The notes beneath the pieces were generated by a model. The model worked only from the letters and a program-made list of their open reading frames with translations. It did no database searches and was not told the origin of the DNA. 64,000 nt of DNA, taken from assembly GCA_004194705.1 (NCBI GenBank), contig SADC01001358.1, positions 60,258 through 124,257 of the forward strand. The letters are read 5' to 3'. Below are positions 55,938 through 64,000 of the stretch, piece by piece; the stretch's first letter is position 1; every line of letters starts with the position of its first letter. This DNA comes from Ditylenchus dipsaci. Taxonomy: Eukaryota > Nematoda > Chromadorea > Rhabditida > Anguinidae. The translations under genes and the position numbers were made by a program.

Positions 55938-57235
55938 TATGTCCCGGACCCAGAAAAAGTGCGCTTTTAGTCCCGGGTACATGCTGGCTAACCCTAAGCC
56001 TAAGGCCTTAGCCTAATAAAGTTGTTCGAAAGGGTAGTTACAGCGATTTCAGGGAGATCAGATTTTGGGGGAGGAGGGAGATGGCTGGATGTTATTCGCT
56101 ACTAGCGCCGAGAATTCTTTTTCATTCTCTTTTCCCTTGTTTGCTGTATAATTAATTTTGTATTGTATGTTGCAATTTTTTACAAATTCTATTTTCATGG
56201 ATATTATGAAAGCTGATGAAAAAGTATGTGGGAGCTAATACTATTACAATTGATCTCGCTTTTACAATGCTTGTGTTCTTATTGTTTTGTTCGTAGCTTA
56301 ATAGTTTGTATGGTATTTGCTATTATTGTCAATTTTACTGTTTAGTGCATATTTTGTAGATTTGTCATGATAAAAAAAATTTCGGATGTCTGAAGCAGAG
56401 TTTGAGTCTTTTCTTTCAAGATTAAAAGTGGTTCATATAAAAAATATCTAAAAGGTGGACATTCTTGTAGATTAGGTGAAATAAATATTTATTGCGGAAG
56501 TGTGAAGCACATTGTCTCAATTATGAGATTTTCAATTTTGTAAAAAATCGCGTGCGATATTTAATTTTAAATTTCTGCCTGCTACGGTGGAATTTCGAAA
56601 AAATGGGCATGCATACGTTTATAAGCTCAATTTTAAATGTTTGAATCTCCGGTATTTTCAAGCTTTCAAAATTTTAGGGGTTTCTAGACTTTTTTTAAGA
56701 TAACCTTTTCAAGTTTAAATGCGTAGGTATGCTCCTTTAAAACGGTTTTGAAGACCTCCTAAGTTTTAGCTCTTTTCTTTCTCTTGATCAAAGAATGTAA
56801 TCTTTTCAAAAGTCAGCCTAGCAACACCTTGCAGCTGCTCCAAGCTAGTTGAAATTCATTAAATATTTGTGTGAAATTTATTATCAATTAAGGCCGAAAC
56901 TATTGACACTTGCAGCAGCCAGAACACACATTGGTCAAAATTCAAAGATCGATAGGATTAGAAAGGGGTGATGGCCACTACCTGGCTAATAAATGTGCAG
57001 GATGACCCTCATCTATCTTACAACCCTCTTCCACCTAACATTTATTTCAGCTTAACTGCAATTTCTATAACTGCGTCAGCTGCCTTTGCAGTAGTAGACC
57101 ATTTTGTGAAAAAAAACAGTTAAATTGTAATTATGAGTTAAAATTATTAGTTGCTATTAAAATAGTTAGTTTTATTTTTATCGAATAGTTTTCAAAGCAT
57201 TTTACGTGTTTATAAATCATTGCTCTCTTAAACAT

Positions 57236-57514
57236 GGATGTCAAAAGCGATAAATTTAGGGTTTTTATCGCTTTTTAGTCTTTTTATCGCTTTTCAATAT
57301 TCTTGGCTTAAAATAATGAAAAACCTTTCTCGGCCAGCTAGTTACCAAAAAGTTAGCTAAGAAGTTGGACTAGATTGTCGCAAAAAAGTTCAGTCTTAAC
57401 CTCAGCCGGGTGTTTATTTTTCTATCGCTAAATTTTATCGCTTTTAGACTTTTTAAAATAACAAAAAGACTAAAAAGCGATAAAAACCCTAAATTTCATC
57501 GCTTTTGATATCCA
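57236..57514. repeat. Fold-back, GATAAA-TTTAGGG type
   Basis: GATGTCAAAAGCGATAAATT at 57238 pairs with ATTTCATCGCTTTTGATATC near 57508. TTTATCGCTTTTTAGTC pairs with GACTAAAAAGCGATAAA. The arms again carry a repeated phrase (TTTATCGCTTTT, three times). Confidence 0.8.
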
Positions 57515-57539
57515 TGCTTTAAATCAGCTCCGTTCACAG

Positions 57540-57720
57540 CCAGGACCCTCCCTAGTCCTCCGGCAGTCGTACCAGTCGCAGCCAGGGTGGTGTACTCAAC
57601 GATTATCTCAGCCATCAGCCGCTGAGTTGGGAAATTTCCTCAGCCTTCAGCCGGGCCCAAAATTTTAACTCAGCCGGCTGAAGTCAGCTAATTGAGGATA
57701 CCACCAGGTTGAAACTGAGA
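57540..57720. repeat. CTCAGCCGG phrase tract
   Basis: Repeated CTCAGCC, CAGCCGGGC, CAGCCGGCTGA and GTCGCAGCC phrases over about 180 bases; another CTCAGCCGGG lies at 57402, on the other side of the end of the neighbouring fold-back. Confidence 0.6.
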
Positions 57721-59216
57721 TCTGTGGACTCATGCATTATAACAGCATCTGCTATCTTCGTAATAAAAAGCCAAAGTTACAAGCAGCTCGTTGATTGTTC
57801 ACGTGTCCTTTGCTTAGCTGCAATAAAAATCGCATTTGTAATTACTGTGTGATTTCAAATATCCTCTTTCTTTAATTTCTCTCAAATTTTTTCTTCGATA
57901 TTTTTAAAACACATCGACGGCACATGGATTTGTTTCTGCAAATAGCTTCTTGCGAAAGTAAAAGTCGTGGTTTCGACTAGGTATCTACGTTTCATCAATG
58001 TTTTGGTAAGAAAAACTGATTTTAACGTGGAAATTTCTAATTTAATAGCTTTTTGACGAAAAATGTACTTTATTTGCATAAATTACTTTATTTAGAAGTT
58101 TTGAGCCTTATACGCTCAACAAAAAAGTGTTAAACTGCTTGCTAAAACACATAGATCTTAATCTTTTGCAAAAAAAAAATTTTCTTTGTTCAGACTTAGA
58201 CCATCTATTATGCACTTTGTTGTATCACTAAAATTGGTTTTTATTTCCATCTATTATTGTGAAAAAAACCAGTAGCAATAGGGTTTTCCCAGTGAACCCA
58301 ACATACTCAGTCGAAATAACAAAAAAGACTTCCCTGCAAATAATTTCTTCGCTTGAACTGGATCAATCAATATGTGTGTGTGTTCCGCCAACCGCCACCT
58401 TTTATGTGTCCTCTTTTCCGATAGTTTACAGCTGAATGCACCCCCTCCAGCCCCATTTACATTAGCGTCTCCTGGTGTGCTAGAAGCGAATTAATAAATG
58501 TCTTTGTTACTTTAAACAGTTTACCACAATGCGATTGAGACAATGTAAGTCCAAATAAATTGGACCATTTTTGAAGAGACTCGGCTTCTAGCACCAATAC
58601 AACAAAGTTCTTCGACAAATATCTTGTTATAATCGGTTTAATAGACTTTGACATTTTTAAATTTTATCCAATTTTATAGGTTACATAAGTTAGGAGTATC
58701 ACTTGCCAAAGTCTTCAGGGCTCGCACAAGCAGGGTCGACGTGTGCCAAAAACGGGCCTTGAATTTTCTCAGACTTTTCGGACTATTTGAATTTTTTTGT
58801 TACTATTTGATAGTATTTTCTATTTCTCAACTCTCGGCAGTAAGACCCGGATAGTTTTCGGGTTTCCAAATTTTTTATACCTAAAAATGAGATAAGTTGG
58901 TTTGTATCCAATTTGGAGGAGTAATTTTTTGACAAAAAATTGTTTTTTTTATCTTTTTCCAGTTTTAATAAATTTAAAATTTTAATATACAAGTTTGCAA
59001 GCTTTTAAAAGACTAGACTCTCCATTTCACACTATCCAGCCAGAAATCGTAGTAGGAGCATCGTCAATCTTTGTAGTAGCCAAGCTGAGCCATGAAAAGA
59101 GATATTTGTTGCAGAAAAAGAAACTTTTGTTGCAGGAAAAGAGACTTTTGTTGGTCGAAAAGTAATTGAACCCATAAAATACGGTAACAGGAAGTTTCGC
59201 CGATTTCATTCACATA

Positions 59217-59350
59217 CAGGGTTTCCAATTTTGTGTGACAGTGACACTGATGTCACTATAGTCAGTGTGACACTGAGAGTGACAGTAACAGACAGTAATA
59301 GTGACAATTGATGTCACTGTCATTCTCACTGTCATTATTGGAAACCCTGT
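59217..59350. repeat. Hairpin with GTGACA phrases
   Basis: ACAGGGTTTCCAATTTTGTG at the left and CATTATTGGAAACCCTGT at the right. The interior is made of GTGACAGT and GATGTCAC phrases. About 134 bp. Confidence 0.8.
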
Positions 59351-59404
59351 TAACATAAATAAAATTGGCGAACGTCTACGCACCAAAAACACACTTAAAA
59401 AAAT

Positions 59405-59870
59405 CGACTAAGATAAGTGAGTGCGCGAATCTCTAACCAAGCAAGCCCCCTGCGCCCCCTTGAGGGCGCAGGAGTCTGGGGGCTTGGAGGCCTATTCCAC
59501 AATGGGAGTTTTTGCCTTGGTCCCCCTATTGTTTTTTTAACGTGGTTTTTTAGGCAAAAAATTAGCAAGGATAGGACAGCGTATTTAAGGATGGTCTACA
59601 ATATGAGTTCAAGGTATATTTAAGTATGTCCTAACATACGCTGGCCTACCTTACCTAACCCTATAGCCTAAAAAATCATCAAAAAACAACAGGGACCAGG
59701 CAAACCACCGCCCCCCCCTATTGTGGAATAGAGCCGGCTTAAAGTTGAGATGCGCACACCCACATACCTCAGACACAAATCACTCGAAAGTGACTCTGGA
59801 TGCATAAAAAAAGCATGCATACTAGAGTCTCTTTATGCGGTAGCCCAAGAGTTAACAAAGCAATTTTCAA
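59405..59870. repeat. GCGCAGGGGCTTGG family copy interrupted by an insertion
   Basis: The family order is kept (GATAAGTGAGTGCGCG, CAAGCCCCCTGCGCC, GGGCGCAGG, then AGTTGAGATGCGCACACC, AAATCACTCGAAAGTGACTC, CTTTATGCGGTAGCCC) but is split at 59490-59732 by another fold-back. Confidence 0.8.
59490..59732. repeat. TTGCCTTGG-type fold-back inserted in the hairpin family copy
   Basis: CCTATTCCACAATGGGAG at the left and CCTATTGTGGAATAG at the right. The inner text is TTTTGCCTTGGTCCCCCTAT against GGGACCAGGCAAACC. It cleanly interrupts the surrounding repeat. Confidence 0.75.
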
Positions 59871-59965
59871 ATGCCATCTTTCGGGGCCCTTTAGGTTCTT
59901 GTTCAGGTCCGTTTACCATGGTTTACGGAGAAAAAAATATGCGGCGAATTTTAGCTGGGCGAAAT

Positions 59966-60084
59966 TACCGTATATCTTCTAATTAGACCCCACCTTCTAT
60001 TTAGACCACACCTTCTAATAAGGCCCCACCTCAAAGAGGGTTGAAAAATAAGCCCCATGGGTCCTTATTAGAAGATACACGGTA
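59966..60084. repeat. TACCGTA-ended MITE, copy 4
   Basis: TACCGTATATCTTCTAATTA and TTATTAGAAGATACACGGTA. Phrases CTTCTAATTAGACCCCACC, CTTCTATTTAGACCACACC and CTTCTAATAAGGCCCCACC follow each other. 119 bp. Confidence 0.85.
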
Positions 60085-60257
60085 TGTACGTGTCTGCATA
60101 AATTACACCATAGATTACAACAAGCGGTTAACCTAAATCAAAATTCTTACGTTTGGTGTGAACGTCCCTTTATTGGCAGGTGACGAAACGTTTGACCACG
60201 TTTTGACCATTCCCAAAATCAAGATTTTGGGAGTGGTCAAAACTCTATTTTAAGTAA

Positions 60258-60882
60258 TACAGTTGCGGCAATTGATCAGTTAGTGAACGTTTTATTTTTG
60301 AATATGGATTATTTTCACAAGGAATTTATTGTTTCTAGAAAAAAGTAAATACACCGTTTCGTAGCATTTTTACTCCTCTACAAGATAGTGTTCTACATTT
60401 TTCAACGAAAATTTAAAAAAATCGCATTTTGCTCAAGGTTTTAAGGGCGTCACAAATTATTAGCCGGACAATTGATAGTTAGTGTGATCTTATCTTTGAA
60501 TTATTGGTCCTATAGCAATAACTATTCGCATCAAAAACAGATTTACAATGTAAGCCCTGAATCTCAGCTACAATTGGTAGTCAAATTATCTTTTTGATTA
60601 TTACTTTTGTGCATTTACAGAAACTTATGCTATAGGACCAATAATTCAAAGATAAGATCACACTAACTATCAATTGTCGGGCTAATAATTTGTGACGCCC
60701 TTAAACCTTGAGCAAAATGCGATTTTTAAATTTCGTTGAAAAATGTAAAACACTATCTTGTAGAGGAGTAAAAATGCTACGAAACGGTGTATTTACTTTT
60801 TTCTAGAAACAATAAATTCCTTATGAAATAATCCATATTCAAAATAAAAGCGTTCACTAACTATCAATTGTGCGCAACTGTA
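60258..60882. repeat. 625-bp near-perfect palindromic element
   Basis: TACAGTTGCGGCAATTGATC at 60258 and its inverse CAATTGTGCGCAACTGTA at 60882. The arms of about 270 bases are almost identical (for example AAACACCGTTTCG-type text: TAAATACACCGTTTCGTAGC at 60345 against GCTACGAAACGGTGTATTTA at 60776). A spacer of about 80 bases lies between the arms. The TACAGT ends with TA flanks suggest a Tc1/mariner-like mobiliser. Confidence 0.88.
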
Positions 60883-61270
60883 CTTTCGCCATAAAAGGTC
60901 CAGAAATGTAATTTTAAAAGAGATCAAGGGCTGTATTGGAGGGGTAGGGAATAATACAGGGGCCACTTTTTGGCGCTACTCGTTTACCCCCTCCCAAAAA
61001 AGCTACTCGGTTTACCCTCCAATAATTTTTAGGCTTAGCCCTTACTTGGTGTGGGTGTGCGCATCTCAACTCCAAGCCCCGAAGGGAACGCTTGTTTTGA
61101 AACTCCTGCGGTGATTTAGATTGACATGGGGTGTTCGTAAACACTTATAAAATTTCATTTGGGGGGAGGCAGGGTTCACAGATCGAAATCGCAAAAGCAG
61201 GATTTGTTTTTAAAAAAGCAGGAAGTTAAGCCAAAAAATCTACAAAAAGCAGGAATAAGCTGTTATAAAA

Positions 61271-63380
61271 TAGGGACCCAAATTCTATGCAAATGCATAT
61301 TTTTCTGCGGATATGCAAGCGAGAGTTATGCACGAAAAACGCACTTTTAGCCCTGTTTGGGCACTTTTTTTCGTACTTTTATGCAGCATGTTTGGCATAT
61401 TTCCGTTTTTAGTGCATATTTTTGCATATTTGCGATTAGCGCATATTTTCACGCATATTGTAAAAACACAGATAATTTTTTGATTTTTTTGTCAGAAGAT
61501 GCCGAAGCAAGCCAACTCTCGTATTGCGTGTCTAAATCAATGAATGTCTGACTTTCCAGATGGCATTTATACGGTCCAGAACAAAACAGTTTATTGCCAT
61601 GCTTGCAACAAAGAGGTGTTTTTATTTCTAAACATTTTTTTGCACATACAAAATTCAGGTACCTTGCGAGAAATCATTCCAATTGAAGCAACACAACGAA
61701 ACTGGAAAGCATCGAGCAAATTTCGAGCGATTCAAAGGCGAAAAAAAGAAGCAGAGTTTCTTAAGGGCAACGGCCACCAACAATAATCGCGAAGAGTTTT
61801 CGCAGGATCTCTGCAATGCTCTAATCGGTGCCAACATTCCGATTAACAAAATCAACTACCCGGCATTTAAGAATTTTGTGACCAAGTACGTGCAAAAGAA
61901 CAATTCCATCAGATCAGACTCTTAGAAATTGCGTGGAAGTGGCATACTTAGAGGTACATCTACGTATATATTCTCAATTTCTCTAATTTTCTTCAGACAA
62001 TGAGTAGAATAAAGCAAACTATCGGGGACTCTTACATTTGGGCTTCGTCGACGAAACAACCGACATCAAAGGACGATATGTGGCTAATCTAATGGGTGTA
62101 AACTTGACAGCGAAGGTTAGTGTTTTCAGTCATACGTAAATTCGAAAAAAGTTCAGGTTTTCATCGTCCTAACTTGATTTCTGTAAGAATGCTTGAACAA
62201 ACTAACCATTCTACAATTGCCCGTTTTGTCGTTGACGGTTTACGTAAGTTTACTATATTGCTATCACGCTGACTGCTTGTCGTTTAGGTGATATTCTCTC
62301 ATCGGGTGCCAGGAGAATAGGCTTCTGCTGTTGTTACGGATGCCGCAAGATATATGGTAAAAGCTGCAAGAGAAGTTTTATCTGCTCTATACTCAAATAT
62401 GATTCACCAGACGTGTTGTGCCATGCTCTTCACAGAGTTGCAGAACAAATTCGATTCCTTTTTCCTGACGTTGACAATCTTACATCAAATGTGAAGAAGG
62501 TACATTTTACCGTGTTGCAAATAATTCAGATGAACTTTTCAGGTGTTTACAAAAGCACCAACTAGAATTCTCTGTTCAGGGAGCTTTGCAGTAACTTGCC
62601 GCTACCTCCTGCAACCAATACTCACACGATGGGGAACGTGGATTGAGGCTGCCGTTTACTATTCCAAAAATTTGACCAAATTAAAGCGGTTTGAAAAAGA
62701 GATTATGTTTTTTTAATAAATCAACAATTTAAGATGATCAACAAGCTTGATGAAGAGGATGCGATTTCGATAAAACTTTCACAGCAAGCTTTTGCCAGTC
62801 TCGAAACCTCTCAAATGCTCGCTTACATTCATTCCTACTTTGCCGTGATTCCGTCAGCTATAGGGAATCTAGAATCTGAGGGAATGGAGCTCACTGCCAG
62901 TCTGAGAATTTTCTTAGAAGTCAAATCAGCTGTGAAGAAAGCGCCGGGTGAAATTGGCAGAAAAAGTAGAGAAAAAGTTTGAATATGTGATGCGAAACAA
63001 TCCTGGCCTGGAACGTCTTCTTGCTGCTTCAAAGGTGCTTTCTGGTGATTTCGATGAAAAAATACTCCAAGTCCAAATGTTTGCTGCTTACAAATATGCA
63101 CCGTGGTTTCTTGCGATGTTGAGAGGTCTTTTTCCATTACAAGAATATTCTGGCCGAAAATAGAACTAATTTTACTCCGAAAAAACTCGAAATGTACATT
63201 GTTTGGTATTGTGAGGCGAATTGTTAGATGAGCATAAATGTACAATGGCTTCTGTGAGAGGTTCAGTTCGAAAATATTATACTGCATATTTTTACGTTTT
63301 CAGCGCATATTTAAGCATTTTTAGTGCATATTTTATGCGCATATTTCGCACTTTTTAGTGCATAGAATTTGGGTCCCTAG
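61271..63380. mobile_element. Second hAT element, 2.1 kb, with target duplication
   Basis: The terminal inverted repeats are TAGGGACCCAAATTCTATGC and GCATAGAATTTGGGTCCCTA. The direct repeat TTATAAAA lies at 61263-61270 and 63381-63388 (9 bases, GTTATAAAA, if one terminal base is counted differently). The subterminal regions are dense in GCATATTT and its variants, as hAT transposase binding zones often are. Confidence 0.88.
61550..63163 (+). pseudogene. Degenerate hAT transposase (second family)
   Basis: Ordered remains: a C2H2/BED-like finger (NKTVYCHACNKEV, intron, then FQLKQHNETGKHRANFERFK), SYIW and VDETTDIKGRYVANLMGVNL in shifted frames (62030-62110), LVTDAARYMVKAAREVLSAL (62330), PILTRWGTWIEAAVYYSKNL (62620-62680), KLDEEDAISIKLSQQAF and YIHSYFAVIPSAIGNLES (62740-62880), APGEIG and FEYVMRNNPGLERLLA (62940-63030), and FAAYKYAPWF (63080). 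The VDETTD and TRWGTW strings are typical of animal hAT transposases. Stops and frame changes occur in most segments, and the C-terminal SERxFS motif is missing. Confidence 0.82.
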
Positions 63381-63410
63381 TTATAAAAGGGAAAGCTTTT
63401 CCTTGCGCTA

Positions 63411-63700
63411 AAATACTTCTTGTTGCTCCCAAAGGACTTTTTTGCTGCTAATTTTTTTTGCTGCAAAAAGACTTTTTTTTTGCGCCAAAAAGACTTTTTT
63501 TGCTGCAAAAGAACTTTTTTTTTGCTCCCAAGGACTTTTTTTGCTGCTAATTTTGTCTGCTGCAAAAAAGACTTTTTTTGCTCCAAGAAGACTTTTTTTT
63601 GCTGCTAAAAGACTTTTCGTGCTGCAAAAAGACTTTTTTTTGCTGCTAAAATACTTTTTTTGCTGCTAAATTACTTTTTTGCTGCAAATATTCTTTTTGC
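63411..63700. repeat. Tandem phrase tract, GCTGCAAAAAGACTTTTTTT
   Basis: About 16 imperfect units of 15-20 bases, GCTGC(T/A)AAAAGACTTTTTTT, one after another immediately next to the hAT element. It reads open in several frames only because of its composition. No inverse arm lies within the window. Confidence 0.82.
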
Positions 63701-64000
63701 TTCACATGCCTTCTTCGCAGCATTTTTCACCTAGAAATATCAATTATTATATATTTTGGCGGTCAATTTGTCCACAAAACTTTTATTATTTCTTAGAACG
63801 AATAAACCATGCTATTCAACACAAAATTGTGTGCTGAAAACAGTTTGTTGAGACCAAAATCCTGTTTTGACTACCTAGAATCTTTAATACCCTGGTTATC
63901 ATTTAAAAGACAGTACCCACTTTAAGGTATTCGCGACATATGCACTTGGACGGGGGGGGGGGGGCGCACTTTATATTGATTTGAGAAAGTGTTTAAACAT
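63701..64000. other. Window end without genes
   Basis: AT-rich sequence with a run of about 14 G at 63951 preceded by GGAC. No exon or repeat arm recognised. Confidence 0.5.

Noticed and set aside
63377..63669. Lysine/phenylalanine-rich frames on both strands
   Set aside because: Simple tandem repeat GCTGCAAAAAGACTTTTTTT; no coding evidence.

Overview
The window is animal nuclear DNA: AT-rich, with short spliced genes (many introns of 45-100 bases, GT donors, acceptors of the TTTCAG/TTTTAG type) and a very heavy load of fold-back DNA. The splice style and the unc-40-like gene suggest an invertebrate, perhaps an ecdysozoan and possibly a nematode, but nothing here fixes the species. No CRISPR, operon, rRNA or convincing tRNA was seen.

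Layout. 1-2463 is non-coding with one fold-back. 2464-26182 (minus) is a nearly complete netrin-receptor gene of the DCC/neogenin/Frazzled/UNC-40 family: signal peptide, four Ig domains, six FN3 domains, a membrane segment, and cytoplasmic P1, P2 and P3-like motifs, in about 35 exons. The intron between its last FN3 exon and its membrane exon holds a 6575-bp palindromic double hAT transposon (6582-13156) with one perfect 8-bp target duplication. 27757-31203 (plus) is a divergently arranged FG-repeat nucleoporin-like gene. 31.2-40.5 kb is a stack of nested fold-backs. One of them carries MSH4-like exon fragments and an unidentified ORF; after it comes a decayed hAT. 40.5-48.6 kb is mostly featureless, with a few small repeats. 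49084-55252 (plus, perhaps starting at 48.7 kb) is an SLC15/POT-type proton-coupled oligopeptide transporter in about 20 exons. 55.3-61.2 kb holds more fold-backs. 61271-63380 is a second, unrelated hAT element with a decayed transposase and an 8-9 bp target duplication, followed by a tandem-repeat tract.

Three things run through the window. (1) Single-base frame breaks occur in otherwise conserved exons of all three host genes, often at homopolymers, which looks like indel error in the assembly rather than gene death. (2) At least four structural families of non-autonomous inverted-repeat elements (TACAGTC ends, TACCGTA ends, TTGCCTTGG ends, and a hairpin family around GCGCAGGGGCTTGG) are present in several copies and inserted into each other. 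(3) Several fold-backs have arms made of short tandem phrases, with a different phrase in each element.

The three host genes act separately (axon guidance receptor, nuclear pore, peptide uptake); nothing suggests they work as a unit. All coordinates, exon joins and family calls were read by eye. No database search was run.
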